Assembly: GCA_003164715.1 (NCBI GenBank)
Contig: PLTZ01000076.1
Location: forward strand, 1-64,000
From: Opitutaceae bacterium
Lineage (GTDB): Bacteria; Verrucomicrobiota; Verrucomicrobiia; Opitutales; Opitutaceae
DNA length: 64,000 bases
Reading direction: 5' to 3'
Shown here: positions 41,852 through 53,800 of the stretch, piece after piece
How the letters are laid out: every line of letters starts with the position of its first letter
How positions within the stretch are numbered: the stretch's first letter is position 1
Notes under the pieces: model-generated
The model's database searches: none
Told to the model about the DNA's origin: nothing
Seen by the model: the letters and a program-made list of their open reading frames with translations, nothing else
Position numbers and translations under genes: made by a program

Positions 41852-44389
41852 CTAGGGGTTGAGGACGTGATCCGCGGCCAGGACAAGGAACACGTAGTCG
41901 GACGTCGCGTAGCCGAGGCAGTACTCGCCCTGCTGCCAGAGGAACGGCCACTCGAGAAGCTCCGGGAAGTCGGGCCTTATGAGCGCCGTTCCGGACGTGA
42001 TGCCGCCCGGGATGTACGACCAGTCGGCGCGGTTCATGCCGTAGGCCGGTATCATCGACTTGGCCCCGACGCCCGAGACAAAGGAGGCCGTGTTCGGCCC
42101 CGGGTGGCACCCGAGGATGAAGTCGAGCGCGTGCATCATATAGGTGGTCGGGAAGATGTCGGGGGCCCCCGCGTGGAGGAAGTACTGCTGGACCCCGAAC
42201 CGCTGGATGTCCCAGCCGGCCCCCCAGATCCTCGGTTCGTAAGGCAGGCCGTACGGCGTCTTGAGCTCCAGCGCGTCGATCTTCGACCTGTAGCCCTTCA
42301 GGGCGTCCCGTATCTTGGCGACGTAGGCCGGGTCGTTGATGAGCGCGAGGGAGCGGGCCCCCAGCCACCCGAAGCGGGCCACGCGCGCCACGACGGCGTC
42401 GCCGAGGCCCACGATCACGTCGGCGTACGGCTTCTCGCCGGTCGTCTGGTAGAGTTCGATCGCCGCCTCAAGCCTCGAGACGGAGGTGTCCGGAGCCTTT
42501 GCGTTCCTCCAGAGCTCCTTGGCGATCCGCAGGCAGTCGCGGGCCAGCGGGTAGTTGAACCCCCTGAGCGCGCGGGACGCCGCGGCGAGGCCGCCGGCCG
42601 TGTTCAGCTCGCGGGCGGGATTCTCCTCCGTGAACACCCAACGGTCGTCGGCCGATCCCTCGGAGCCGAGCGCAGGCAGGTGGCCGATCCTGGGCTCCGA
42701 CTGGTCGCCCGCGACCGCGGCGGCCGCGAGCACCCTGACGGCCTCGCCGTCCGTGTCGTGGAACACCTTGTTGTCCGTCATGTCGGCCGCGTCGCCGAGG
42801 AAGGTGTACTGGTGGAGCGACGCGTCCTGGATTCCCCGGTAGAGCCGGCCCATGGAGTTGTAGGCCCCGACGATCGAGAGCACGCCGTGCTCGATCTGCT
42901 GGAGCACGTCCGGCTTCCCGTCCGGCCGGTGGATCTCGACGATGTGCGACGCCTGGTCGATTGTCGTGTTGTCGAGGTCGGGGTGGAACAGCTCCCAGGC
43001 GAGCGCGAGGCCGTGGACGGTGTCAATCTGCGACTCGATGCGCAGGTCGTGGTCGCCCGCGTCGTACCATCCCCCCAGGTTGAGCCCCGGGACGTGCTCG
43101 CCCGGTTTGAACTTGGTCAGCGTGGACGGGCCCTGGAGGTAGCCGTCGAAGTGATTGTGGTTCACGGGCGCCATCAGGGCGTCGTCCATGTGCGAGAGCC
43201 CGTGCCACACGCGGTAGTGGTCGTTCACGCGCATGTGGGCCATCTGCACCGGCAGGAAGTACTCGACGGTCGGCTGCCATACGTCCCGCTCGAAGACATG
43301 CTCGCTGATCTGGAACGGGTTTGAACGGGCCTCGCCGTAGCCGACCTCGTACATGCCGGGTTCCACGACCTGCGTGAAGTCGAACTGGAGATAGTGGTAG
43401 CGCAGGAAGTTTCCCCAGTCCTTCGCCGGACGCAGGGCGACCTTCTCGGGGCCGGCGCCGGTGATCCGGTAGAGCGCGACGGGCTTGAACTCGGTCTCGC
43501 GGCGGTCGAGCTCGATGACGGCGACCTTGGGCTGCTTCGGGTGGTACCCGACCTGGGAGACCTGGATGACGGGGTCGGACCTCCACCCGGGGATCGCATG
43601 GGGCGTCACGAGCCACTCCACGGCGTCCTTGGTCGCCCCGGCCGGCACGAGCGCGCGGGCGACGAACCATCCGTTGTTGTGCTGCGCGCGCCCGTCGAGC
43701 AGCTGGATCTCGCCGCCCTGGACGACCTCAATCGTCATGCGCTGGCGCTCGGACTCCGGGGCGACGGTGAGCTTCGGCCCGTGGCCGAGGGGCGCCAGCT
43801 CGTAGTCGCCATCGCTGACGGCCCCGGGCCCGTTCGGCTGCCTGGGGAACGTCCCGAACTGCCCGCCGATCTCGTAGGATTTGCCGAAGAGGATCCCCGG
43901 GAAGAGCTCGAGGTTGAAGCCGACCTTGCCGGCCCACCCGGGCGGAAGCGGCTCGTCCAGGTCCACGATGATCCTGAAGGAGCGCCCCTCGGGCTTCACC
44001 TTCAAGACGTAGCCGAGCTTCAGGTCGGGATAGGTGACGGGATTGAAACCGCGCTGGTTGTTGCTCTCGTCGGGGTACGACATGTGCACGCTGATCTCAC
44101 GGGCGTCGCGGTTGACGGCGCGGACGCCCACGACAGGGGTCGGCTGCCACTGGCCGGGGGTCGGCTCAAGGCGCAGGTCGCCGTTCGTGGCGACGCGCTG
44201 GCCGTTAAGGATGATCCCGACGCCGCCCTGGTGGCCCTCGGGGTAGAAGTCGTGGGCCAGCATCACGTTGAGCCCCGTCATCTCCAGGTACTCCTTGTCG
44301 TTGATCGAGAGGGTGTCGTCTGCGGCCGCCGCTCGGGCCGCTGACGCTGCCAGGATCAATCCGAGCAAGGGGGCAATGGGTAGCTTCAT
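41852..44389 (-). CDS. Glycoside hydrolase family 9-like protein with N-terminal Ig-like (CelD_N) domain
   Basis: Signal peptide; QVGYHPKQPKVAVIE; GGWYDAGDHDLRIESQIDTVHGLALAWE; HPGPNTASFVSGVGAKS. Confidence 0.88.
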   Translation of the reverse strand: MKLPIAPLLGLILAASAARAAAADDTLSINDKEYLEMTGLNVMLAHDFYPEGHQGGVGIILNGQRVATNGDLRLEPTPGQWQPTPVVGVRAVNRDAREISVHMSYPDESNNQRGFNPVTYPDLKLGYVLKVKPEGRSFRIIVDLDEPLPPGWAGKVGFNLELFPGILFGKSYEIGGQFGTFPRQPNGPGAVSDGDYELAPLGHGPKLTVAPESERQRMTIEVVQGGEIQLLDGRAQHNNGWFVARALVPAGATKDAVEWLVTPHAIPGWRSDPVIQVSQVGYHPKQPKVAVIELDRRETEFKPVALYRITGAGPEKVALRPAKDWGNFLRYHYLQFDFTQVVEPGMYEVGYGEARSNPFQISEHVFERDVWQPTVEYFLPVQMAHMRVNDHYRVWHGLSHMDDALMAPVNHNHFDGYLQGPSTLTKFKPGEHVPGLNLGGWYDAGDHDLRIESQIDTVHGLALAWELFHPDLDNTTIDQASHIVEIHRPDGKPDVLQQIEHGVLSIVGAYNSMGRLYRGIQDASLHQYTFLGDAADMTDNKVFHDTDGEAVRVLAAAAVAGDQSEPRIGHLPALGSEGSADDRWVFTEENPARELNTAGGLAAASRALRGFNYPLARDCLRIAKELWRNAKAPDTSVSRLEAAIELYQTTGEKPYADVIVGLGDAVVARVARFGWLGARSLALINDPAYVAKIRDALKGYRSKIDALELKTPYGLPYEPRIWGAGWDIQRFGVQQYFLHAGAPDIFPTTYMMHALDFILGCHPGPNTASFVSGVGAKSMIPAYGMNRADWSYIPGGITSGTALIRPDFPELLEWPFLWQQGEYCLGYATSDYVFLVLAADHVLNP

Positions 44390-44509
44390 GGGCGGTCTCA
44401 TGGGGAAGGGGACCGGCCTTCGCGGCTGCACTTTCCAGGCCGGGGTGGGCAAGGTTGCCGGAATTCCTCCAGAGGCAAGGCAATCCCGGTCATGGGGCGG
44501 GTGGGGCCA

Positions 44510-46720
44510 TCACACGTCAACGGCCACGACCTCATGCGCGGCGATGGACGGCACGGTCACCTCCAGCGACCCGCCGGCCGCCGCGAACTCCGGCGTCGTG
44601 CCGGCAACCAGCAGCCTGACGGCCTTCGCGCCCAGCCCGTCCGGCAGCCGCACGCGCACGCGCTGCTCCCCCAGCGGGACCAGCTCGCGGACTGGGCCCT
44701 TCATCATCATCGGGTTCGTGAGGTTGACGAGGTGCACCGTCAGCGAGTCCCGCTGGCGCCACAGGGTGACGTCGAGGACGCCGCGGCCGGTGACGGTCAC
44801 CGGGGGATCCTCGTTCGTCGCCCACGCGACCGCGTTGCGCATCAGCGTCCCATGGTCGACGGCGAGCACCTCCCAGAACGTCCGGTCGACGTCCCACGGG
44901 AAATAGGCGACGCGGCCGTCGCCGGGGAGCTCCCGCAGGAAGACCTGCGGGATGTTCGTTCGGGGCTGGCGCGCATAGACCTTCTCCATCGGCAGGTCGG
45001 GGTAGGACGGGATGAGCGTGAGGGGGGACTGCGACGGCGACGCGTTCGCCTCCGCGACGACGCGCCACACCCCGTGGATGATGCGGGGCGCGTCCCCGAG
45101 GCCGGCGAGCAGGGGATGCCCCGGCCAGGCCTCGTGCTCGAGGCGAAGGTACGCGTTGCGCATCGGGCCCTCGCACGAGCCCTTCCACGTAGCCCCGAAA
45201 AGGTCGGACAGCCCGAAGTCCCCGCGGCGCGCCCCCCATTCATCCTCGAGGGACGTCTCCGAGGTGGCGACGAGGCCCCCTCCCCGGGCGACGAACTGCC
45301 GGAGCTGGTCGCACTGGCGGCCGGAGAGGGCGGCGACGTTTGGCAGGATCAGGGCCTTGAACGGGGCCAAGTGCTCCGCGTCGAGCAGGCGGTCGTGGAC
45401 CATCTCAAACGGGACACGCGCCTCGATCAGCGCCTGGTGCCAGCCGAGGCCAGCGTCCTCCGTCGCGTTGGGCGCGCCCTTCTCGGCGTGGAACCAGCCC
45501 GTCTGCTGCGAATAGACGACCGCGACCCGCGCGAGCGGCCGCTCGTTGCGCAGATAGCGCTCGGCCCCGTGGCACCAGCCGTAGAGCTCTTCGACCGGCT
45601 TCAGCCAGCGCGGGTCGTTGATCACGCCGCCGAACTTCGTGAACCACGGCCGCATGCCGTTCGCTATCCCGTCGGCCACCCAGAGGCGCGTCTCCTCGGC
45701 ATTCTGGACGGCGTCCTTCCAGCGGTGGACCCCGTCCAGGCCCACGCTGAAGATCCCGACAGCCGGCTTGCCGCCGAGCGCCGCGCGAAACTCCTTGGCA
45801 TTCTTGCCGTTGGCCCAGGGCGCCATCAGGCCCGTGCGCGACTGGCGGTCCGCCATGAGGGTCGGCGCGAGCTCCCCGATGCGTCTCATGTCGAGCGGGC
45901 TGTTCGCGCCGCCCCCTGTGTTGGGGATGACGCACGAGTCCGGGTTGACCGCGCGCACCGCCGCGTCCCAGACGGCCCAGAGCTCGAAGAGCCGCTCCTG
46001 CCGCCAGAGCACGAAGGCGCGGTTCGCGGGGACCCGGGGATCGTCGTTTCGTGGCAGTTCCAGGCCCGTGGCCGCCCTGAAATTCCTGCGGCAGTGCTCG
46101 CAGTAGCACATCCCCGATCCGTCCCAACGGTTGATGAAGATCCCGTCGACCCGGTAACGGGACATGATCTCCCGCTTGACCTCGGTCATGAACTCGAAGT
46201 TGTACGGGCCGAGGCCGCACGTCACCCACATCTCGGGCGATGCCCAGTGGCGGCGGGGCTTCCCGTCGGCGCCGACGGCGATCCAATCGGGGTGGGCCGC
46301 CTGGACGTCGTCGTAGGTCGCGTGGGGGTCCGTTCGCGCCAGCACGACCATGCCGAGCCTGCGGCATCCCTCCACAAGCCCCCCGAAGACATCGCGGTCG
46401 CCGAGCCACGCGCTGCGGTGATGGAAGGGGACCTGCGTCGGGTAATACGCCACGCAGCCCCCCGCGCTCAGGCACACCGCGTCGGAATGGGTGCGCCTGA
46501 AGTAGTCGAGCCAGAACTGGGGGTCGAACTTGCCCGGGTCGTCCTCGACAAGCGTGAGCTGCGCCCAGCGCATGGGCCGCTCCGCCCACGACGGGGCCGC
46601 CGGGGTGCCGCGCGGGGCCTGCGCCGCGCCCGCCGGACGGACGGCGAGCTTGCCGAGCGTGACGGCGGCCCCGGCGATGGCCGAGGTCTTCAGGAAGCTG
46701 CGACGGGTGAGGTCGGGCAT
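44510..46720 (-). CDS. Tat-exported glycosidase-like protein (GHL6 / beta-galactosidase-like barrel)
   Basis: RRSFLKTSAIAGAAVTLG leader; YRVDGIFINRWDGSGMCYCEHCRRNF pattern of GHL6-type proteins; beta-galactosidase trimerisation-like middle region. Confidence 0.72.
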   Translation of the reverse strand: MPDLTRRSFLKTSAIAGAAVTLGKLAVRPAGAAQAPRGTPAAPSWAERPMRWAQLTLVEDDPGKFDPQFWLDYFRRTHSDAVCLSAGGCVAYYPTQVPFHHRSAWLGDRDVFGGLVEGCRRLGMVVLARTDPHATYDDVQAAHPDWIAVGADGKPRRHWASPEMWVTCGLGPYNFEFMTEVKREIMSRYRVDGIFINRWDGSGMCYCEHCRRNFRAATGLELPRNDDPRVPANRAFVLWRQERLFELWAVWDAAVRAVNPDSCVIPNTGGGANSPLDMRRIGELAPTLMADRQSRTGLMAPWANGKNAKEFRAALGGKPAVGIFSVGLDGVHRWKDAVQNAEETRLWVADGIANGMRPWFTKFGGVINDPRWLKPVEELYGWCHGAERYLRNERPLARVAVVYSQQTGWFHAEKGAPNATEDAGLGWHQALIEARVPFEMVHDRLLDAEHLAPFKALILPNVAALSGRQCDQLRQFVARGGGLVATSETSLEDEWGARRGDFGLSDLFGATWKGSCEGPMRNAYLRLEHEAWPGHPLLAGLGDAPRIIHGVWRVVAEANASPSQSPLTLIPSYPDLPMEKVYARQPRTNIPQVFLRELPGDGRVAYFPWDVDRTFWEVLAVDHGTLMRNAVAWATNEDPPVTVTGRGVLDVTLWRQRDSLTVHLVNLTNPMMMKGPVRELVPLGEQRVRVRLPDGLGAKAVRLLVAGTTPEFAAAGGSLEVTVPSIAAHEVVAVDV

Positions 46721-46870
46721 GGCGGTACGGCTGATTCATCGCCGGGACTTGGGCCGAAGGCGAGCCTATGACGCGCCGCGGCCGGCAAGACGGGCGCGTC
46801 TGGGCGGGGACTGCATTTCCCCATTGATGCGGGGCGCCTCCCTGTTGGAATGCCCCAAGGCGGACACCCC

Positions 46871-47263
46871 ATGGAACCCTCCGGAGTCATCCAACACAGG
46901 CTGCGCTCGGCCGGGGCCTCGGCGTCCGAGATCGAGGAGCGGTTCATCCGCGGGACCGGTCCCGGCGGCCAGAAGATCAACAAGACCTCGTCGACGGTCT
47001 GGCTCCGCCACCGGCCGACGGGGATCGAGGTGCGCTGCCAGGCGCAGCGGTCGCAGGCGGCAAACCGGGAACGGGCGTGGCTGGAATTGTGTGGAAGGCT
47101 CGAGGCACGGGCCCGCGCCGCCGAGGACGCCGCGCGGCAGGCGGCCGAGAAGCGCCGGCGCCAGACCCGGCAGAAGAGCCACGGCCAGAAGGTGAGGATG
47201 ATCGAGATGAAGAAGCACCGAGCCCGCCACAAGGCGGGCCGCGGGCGCGTGAGTGACGAGTAG
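46871..47263 (+). CDS. Release-factor-like GGQ protein (RF-1 domain, ArfB/RF-C-like)
   Basis: [43 protein letters not shown] and Lys/Arg-rich C-terminal tail; lacks codon-recognition domain. Confidence 0.88.
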   Translation: MEPSGVIQHRLRSAGASASEIEERFIRGTGPGGQKINKTSSTVWLRHRPTGIEVRCQAQRSQAANRERAWLELCGRLEARARAAEDAARQAAEKRRRQTRQKSHGQKVRMIEMKKHRARHKAGRGRVSDE

Positions 47264-47268
47264 CCGCG

Positions 47269-47883
47269 TCAGGCGGCGCCGTCCTCGGCGCGGGGCGTAG
47301 GCCCGGCGGCGTCGAACGCCTCCTTGAAATGGCGCCGGCACATGGCGACATAGCGGTCGTTGCCGCCGATCTCGACCTGCGCGCCCTCCCTGACGGCCTT
47401 GCCGTCGGCGCCGACGCGCAGGTTCATCGTCGCCTTTCGGCCGCAGTGGCAGATCGTCTTCAGCTCGATCAGGTTGTCCGCGAGGCCCAGCAGCTCCGCG
47501 CTGCCCGGGAAGAGCTTGCCCTGGAAGTCGGTGCGCAGGCCGTAGCACAGGACGGGGATGCGAAGTGTGTCCGCGATGTCGGTGACCTGCCAGACCTGCT
47601 CCGGCGTGAGGAACTGGGCCTCGTCGATGAGCACGCAGGCCACGGGCTTCTCGGCATGCGCGGCGCCGACCTTCTTCAGCAGGTCGTCGGCCGCCCTCAG
47701 CGCGATGGCGTCCGACGCGAGGCCGATCCGCGACTGTATGCGGCCGTAGCCCGCGCGCGTGTCCAGCGCGGGCATGAAGAGCATCGTGCGCATCCCCCGC
47801 TCCTGGTAGTTGTAGCTCGACTGGAGGAGCACGGTGCTCTTTCCAGCGTTCATGGCCGAGTAGTAGAAGTAGACCTTGGACAT
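47269..47883 (-). CDS. tdk: Thymidine kinase
   Basis: [60 protein letters not shown]. Confidence 0.93.
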   Translation of the reverse strand: MSKVYFYYSAMNAGKSTVLLQSSYNYQERGMRTMLFMPALDTRAGYGRIQSRIGLASDAIALRAADDLLKKVGAAHAEKPVACVLIDEAQFLTPEQVWQVTDIADTLRIPVLCYGLRTDFQGKLFPGSAELLGLADNLIELKTICHCGRKATMNLRVGADGKAVREGAQVEIGGNDRYVAMCRRHFKEAFDAAGPTPRAEDGAA

Positions 47884-48017
47884 TGCGTCGACAGGCTTTA
47901 CGCCCGCCGCCGAAAAAGGCGAGATCGCGTGTTCCGGCATCCCCGCCTTCGCCCGGGCCGGCGCATTTTTTCGAACACCCAGCATTGCGCACCGGTCCCG
48001 CCGGGCCAGAATGGGCC

Positions 48018-50879
48018 ATGCCCCTTAACCCCGGAGTCTGCCCGGCGTTCCGGCCCCCTTTCCTTGCAGCCGCCGCGTGCTGGCCCGCCCTGGGACTCGC
48101 CGTGTTGGCGGCCCTCCAGCTGCCCGGTCCTCGCGCCGCGGCCTCCCTCCCGCTTCCCGAGTTCCCTAAACCGGACTTCGAGCGGGCGGAATGGGCCAAC
48201 CTGAACGGCGCGTGGAAGTTCCGCTTCGACCCCCAGGACGCCGGCGAGAGGGCCGGCTGGGCCCTCGGCCGCACCGCGTTCCCCGACACGATCAGCGTCC
48301 CCTTTCCGTGGGGCTCCCGTCTGTCGGGCCTAGACGACCGCGCCGCCATCGGATGGTACCGGCGCACGATCCACGTCCCCGCGTCATGGTCGGGCAAGCG
48401 CGTGTTCCTCGTCCTGGGTGCGTGCAACTGGCTGACCCGGGGCTGGTGCGACGGCCGGGCCCTAGGCGAGCACCAAGGCGGCTACACGCCGTTCGAGTAC
48501 GAGCTGACGGCCTTTGTGAAGTGGGGCGAGGACCAGGAGCTCGTGCTCCGCGTCGACGACCTGCCGCGCCCCTTCAAGCTCTTTGGCAAGCAGGGCTACG
48601 GCGAGGCCAGGGGAATCTGGCAGACGGTGTACCTCGAGGCGCGGCCCGCGCTCCACCTCGTCTCGCTCCACTTCTCGCCCGACATCGACGCCGGCAGGGT
48701 GAACGTGAGCGCGCAGCTGAGCGGACCGGCGCCCGCCGGTGCGCAGCTGCGGCTGCGGTTCCCCAACGGCGACGCCGCCGAGAGCGGCACGGCCGTCGAG
48801 CCGGGCGCGCGCGAGGCGCGGTTCGCCGTGCCGATTGCCCCGGTGCACCTCTGGGCGCTGGATGACCCCTACCTCTACGAGGTCGAGGCGGTCCTCGCCT
48901 GCGGAGCGGGCACGGACCGCGTCTCCTCGTATTTTGGAATGCGCAAGATCAGCGTGGAGCCGATGCCGGGCACGGGCTTCCCGTACGTGGCCCTGAACGG
49001 CAAGCCGCTCTACCTGCAGATGACGCTCGACCAGTCGTACCATCCCGACGGATTCTACACCTTCCCGAGCGACGCCTTCATGCGCGACGAGATCCTGCGG
49101 TCGAAGCGGCTGGGGCTCAACGCGAACCGGATCCACATCAAGGTGGAGGTGCCGCGCAAGCTCTACTGGGCTGACCGGCTGGGCCTGCTGATCATGGCCG
49201 ACGTCCCGAACTTCTGGGGGGAGCCTGTGCCGGAGGCGCGCGCGGAGAGCGAGTCTGCCCTGCGCGGCATGGTGGCGAGGGACTTCAATCACCCGTCGAT
49301 CTTCAGCTGGGTGCTGTTCAACGAGACGTGGGGACTCACCACCACGAGGGACGGCAGGAAGAGCTACCTGCCCGAGACCCAGGAGTGGGTGGGCTCGATG
49401 TACCGCCTTGCCAAGCGGCTCGATCCGACCCGGCTCGTGGAGGACATCTCGGCCTGCAACAACGACCACACCGTGACCGACCTCAACTCGTGGCACGCGT
49501 ACCTTTCGGGCTATGCATGGGGCGAGGAGCTTGACCAGGTGTCCAGGGACACGTTTCCGGGATCCAAATGGAACTTCACCGGGGGCCGCGTCCAGGGCGG
49601 CCAGCCGATGTTCAACAGCGAGTGCGGCAACGTGTGGGGCTACGACGGGAGCACCGGCGACGTGGACTGGAGCTGGGACTACCACATCATGATGAACCAG
49701 TTCCGCCGGCACCCCAAGATCTCCGGTTGGCTCTACACCGAGCTGCACGACGTCATCAACGAATGGAACGGCTACTACCGCTTTGACCGGTCGGAGAAGG
49801 TCACCGGCCTCGACTCCTTCGTACCGGGAATGTCCGTTGCCGACCTGCACCGGCCGCTCTACCTGTCCACGGGCGGCGACCTTTGCCGCGACGTGAAGCC
49901 CGGCGAGTCGGTCCAGGTCCCCGTCTTCGCCTCGTTCCTTACGGACAAGGCACCCGGGAAGGATCTGGTCGTCCGCACCGAGCTCTTCGGCTGGAACACG
50001 CTCGGCCGGCGCGAGAGCTACCAGCGCGCGGAGCGGGCGGTGGCGTTCGAGCCGTGGCTGGCGCGCGAGCTCCCGCCGATCCCCGTCACCATGCCGGACC
50101 ACCCCGCGCTGGCCGTCCTCGCCCTCACCCTCGAGAACGGGGCGGGCGTCGTGCTCCAGCGGAACTTCACGACGTTCCTCGTCGCCGACGGACCGTCGCC
50201 GCGCACCGAGACCGTCCCCAATGGCACCGGCGAGCTTCGGATCGTGCGCTTTGCGCCGGACACGTTCGCGTCGGCCCGGTGGTCGCAGAAGCAGTGGGAC
50301 GTGCTGGGCGGGCTCAAGGTCGACGGCGCCGGCTACGGCTACTTTGAATACCGCCTGCCGTGGCCCGCCGGCCTCGAGCCCCGGGCGGTCTCCGGGGCGT
50401 CGCTTGTCCTTCAGGCCTCGGCAAAGCAGCTGTTCGGCAAGGACCGCGACCGCACGACGCCCGTGGACGGCGACTACATGCTCGGCCGGGGCAGCCACGA
50501 CCCCAGCGCGAACCCGAACGCCTACCCGATGACCGGAGCCGCGGCCTTTCCGAGCGCGGTGCGGGTGCGGGTGAACGGAGTCGCGGCCGGGAGCTTCTTT
50601 CTTCCCGACGACCCGGCCGACCACCGCGGCGTGCTCTCCTGGCATGCGCAGCCCCGCGACAAGAAGCTGCGCGAGGCCGGATCCTACGGTTACCTTGTCC
50701 AGGCCGCGATCCCCCGGGAGGCGCTGGGCGCGGCGGCCGCGGCGGGGCAGATCGTCCTTCGCCTGGAGGTCGACGCGGCGCTCCCCGGCGGCCTGGCCGT
50801 CTACGGGGAGAGGTTCGGGCGCTACCCCGTGGACCCCGCGCTCATCTTCGAGGTCCCGGCGCGAGGCCCGGGACCGTGA
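48018..50879 (+). CDS. Glycoside hydrolase family 2 protein (beta-galactosidase/glucuronidase-like)
   Basis: [59 protein letters not shown], nucleophile-type [10 protein letters not shown]. Confidence 0.9.
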   Translation: MPLNPGVCPAFRPPFLAAAACWPALGLAVLAALQLPGPRAAASLPLPEFPKPDFERAEWANLNGAWKFRFDPQDAGERAGWALGRTAFPDTISVPFPWGSRLSGLDDRAAIGWYRRTIHVPASWSGKRVFLVLGACNWLTRGWCDGRALGEHQGGYTPFEYELTAFVKWGEDQELVLRVDDLPRPFKLFGKQGYGEARGIWQTVYLEARPALHLVSLHFSPDIDAGRVNVSAQLSGPAPAGAQLRLRFPNGDAAESGTAVEPGAREARFAVPIAPVHLWALDDPYLYEVEAVLACGAGTDRVSSYFGMRKISVEPMPGTGFPYVALNGKPLYLQMTLDQSYHPDGFYTFPSDAFMRDEILRSKRLGLNANRIHIKVEVPRKLYWADRLGLLIMADVPNFWGEPVPEARAESESALRGMVARDFNHPSIFSWVLFNETWGLTTTRDGRKSYLPETQEWVGSMYRLAKRLDPTRLVEDISACNNDHTVTDLNSWHAYLSGYAWGEELDQVSRDTFPGSKWNFTGGRVQGGQPMFNSECGNVWGYDGSTGDVDWSWDYHIMMNQFRRHPKISGWLYTELHDVINEWNGYYRFDRSEKVTGLDSFVPGMSVADLHRPLYLSTGGDLCRDVKPGESVQVPVFASFLTDKAPGKDLVVRTELFGWNTLGRRESYQRAERAVAFEPWLARELPPIPVTMPDHPALAVLALTLENGAGVVLQRNFTTFLVADGPSPRTETVPNGTGELRIVRFAPDTFASARWSQKQWDVLGGLKVDGAGYGYFEYRLPWPAGLEPRAVSGASLVLQASAKQLFGKDRDRTTPVDGDYMLGRGSHDPSANPNAYPMTGAAAFPSAVRVRVNGVAAGSFFLPDDPADHRGVLSWHAQPRDKKLREAGSYGYLVQAAIPREALGAAAAAGQIVLRLEVDAALPGGLAVYGERFGRYPVDPALIFEVPARGPGP

Positions 50880-50885
50880 GCGGGC

Positions 50886-53800
50886 CTACTTCTCGAGGAG
50901 CAGGAGCCGGGACGACTTGTTCTCCAGCGTGGATTCGATCGAGAGGAGCGCGCCGTAGTCCTGGGGCGCGACGACCGCGGGCAGGGCCGAGAGCTCCTGC
51001 GTGACCGACCAGGCGCCTCCCGAGACGCCCGCCGAGACGCGCACACTTCCGGCGCCGTCGGGGGCGGTGAGGGTCTGGCTCCTGGGCGCGATCACCAAGT
51101 GCGTGAACCCGGCCGGCAGCCCGACCTCCGCGCGGATGGTCTCCAGCCGGTCGTCCCTGATGAACAGGGGAAGCGTGCGGCGGTCCGTGTAGGTCGGGTA
51201 GAGGCCCAGGGAATACGGCAGGTCAAGGTACATGTAGCGCCCGTCCACCACGGCGTAGTGGTCGATCTCCACCGTGAACTGCTCGAGGCCGGGGTAGGTG
51301 CCGAAGTCCGTCCTCAGGTCGCCGACCGGTCGGGCCCCCTGAGCGACCTTGCTCACCGCCTCCTGGTAGTAGCGGCGCCGCTCCTCGGGCGGGAGTTCCG
51401 AGAAGAACTTGTTCATCTTTCCGTATCCGGCGCCCGAATACTCCCTGCGGATCTCCATCCGGACCTTGCCCGAGGGATCGAGCGCGATCCGGTACGTGGT
51501 CGCCCGGCGGTTCTCGTCGCCGCGCGCCGGCGCGACGGTCCCGTAGCTCTGGTCCGCGAGGTTGATCGCGAGCTTGCCCTCATGCGAGACGGCTCCCAGG
51601 CGGGAGTACTGGTCCGTGTCATTGAAGTAGTAGCTGTCGTCCCCGACCCTGACCCTCACCAGCACCGCTTGAAACTCGTGGGGGAGCGGGAACGTGGTTG
51701 CCACGGCGCTAAGCGCGCCGATCGCCGGTTCGAAGGAGGCGAGCACGAACTCGGGCTTGAAGCCCGCGGCCGTGAGCATCGCGTGCAGGAGAATCCCCTG
51801 GTCGGCCCCGTTTCCGTAGCCGTCCGAGAGGGTGGTGTCGGCGTCCGAGAGCTCGCTCAGGCGAAGGTCCGTGAACGACGGCCCCGCCGGCCGAATCGAG
51901 CGGCTCACGTAGTCGCGGATGGCCCTCGAGGCGTCGAGCCTCGTCGCGGCGCTCGCGGTCAGTTTGCGCGCGAGCTCCTGCGCCTTCGCGGAGTGCCCCG
52001 AGCGGTCGAGGAGCGTCCGCTCGAGCTCCGCGAGGTAGGCCGAGGGGTCGCCGACGTAGTACGCGACGCCGGCCTCGTACAGCCAGCCGGGCGGCAGGTC
52101 GTACTCGGCGGGCATGGCCCTCACGTTCGAGGCCTTCCACGTCATCACCCGCTTATTGTCGGCGGCGGCGCTCGTGGCGGTGACGATGCCGGCGGGCCCG
52201 CGGTCGAGCGTACGCAGGGCAAGTCCGGCCGGCGCCGTGATCTGGAACACCTTCTGCACCAGCTCGTTGCCATCCTGGAAGGGCTGGAATCCGGATAGGA
52301 AGGCCTTGTCGTGGAAGGCGAGCTCGTACTCGACCTCGAGGGTCGACCCGATGTCGACGCCGGGCAGGTTCGCAACGAGGATCCGGCCGCCGGTGTAGCG
52401 CTTGGCCGAGGCGTTCCATCCGGCGTCCATCGCGTTGATCTCCTCCTTGGAGATCTCCTGGCGTTGGCCGGCCTTTGACGTCACGACCGCCCGGACGAGC
52501 CGGGCGTCGGCGATCGAGGGGTTGTAGTCTATCTTCACCTCCGACTCCTTCTTCTTGCCGCTGTAGTTCAAGATCTCCTTGACGATCCGCACCCTGAACA
52601 CGGCGCTGTGCGCGTCCTTGACCTCAAGCTGGAGGTTCTCCTCGAGCACCCGGGAGTCGGACTCCACGGGCGCCGCCGCGCCCGCGTCCGCCCTGGCCAC
52701 GGCGGCTTCCCGCTTCGTGTCCGAGGTCGACAGGACGGGCGCCTTCCGGTCGTCGTACTGGATCTCCTTGAGCGACTGCTTGAGGCGCAGGTACTGCGCG
52801 GGCGAGAACTCCACGACCTTCAGCCTCACGTCGCGGGAGCAGGCGAGCACCCCGTCCCTGAACGAGAAGTCCCGGTGGTAGCTGGCGCACTCGTCGTCCT
52901 GCGCGGCGCACGTGGGCATGGACACGGACCCGGTGAAGCTGGGGGCAAGCTTGAGCGAGACGTCCTCGTGCAGGCCGCACGCCACGAATGTCTCCATCGG
53001 GAACCTGCGCTTCTCGAGGCCCGTTCCCCCCAGGATGAAGTTCACGATGCCCATGTCCTTCCCGACCCACGGCACGTTCACCACGGCCTTGCCCTCGCCG
53101 AAGGCCGTCGTGTTGCCGGCGGAGAACTCGATCACGGCGCGCACGGGCACGGACGTGTCGAGGATATTCTCGGGCGTTATCGCGAGGCTCTTCAGGGTGG
53201 CCCCGGGCAGCGCGCGCTTCAGGTTCGCCTCGAAGAAGCGCCGGCGGTCGTCCGGCTTCATTTGCGCGAAGGCCTGGCGGTACTCGTTATCGTTCACGCC
53301 GTCGAACGACATCTCCGAGCGCGCCTCGAGCGTGCCCGCCGCGTCGATGGTCCCGCTCGTCGAGATCCTCATCATGCTCTTCTCCGGGGGATCCACGGGG
53401 CTCAGGCGCAGGTTGTCCCCCTCGGGGCGGCACGCCAGGAAGCTCTGGTTGCTCTCGTACGTGGGCAGGAGGTCGCGGGTGTTCTCGTCGGTCGGGTCCA
53501 TGAGGACGTAGTCGCCCTTGTGCAGCTCAACCCCGACGATCGCGTGGTTGAAGAAGGGGTTCGGCACCTGCGTGTCCTTTTTCCAGCCCACGCTGACCAG
53601 CACCGGGTAGGCGTTCTGGCCCGCGGCCCGCAGCAGCGACACCAGCAGCGCCGCCTTGTCCCGGCAGACGCCGTACTTCTTGTCGTACGTGATGTGGACG
53701 TCGTGGGGCTCGAAGCCCGGGCGGTCCTTCTCGGGCGTGATGCCCATGTAGCGGATCTTCTTCGAGACGAAGTAGAACACCGCCTTGATCTTCTCCATGT

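Noticed and set aside
44492-46771. 759-aa plus-strand ORF antisense to the Tat glycosidase-like gene
   Set aside because: Shadow frame; sense frame has Tat leader and coherent fold pattern.
48462-50645. 727-aa minus-strand ORF antisense to GH2
   Set aside because: Shadow frame composition; sense gene carries GH2 catalytic motifs.
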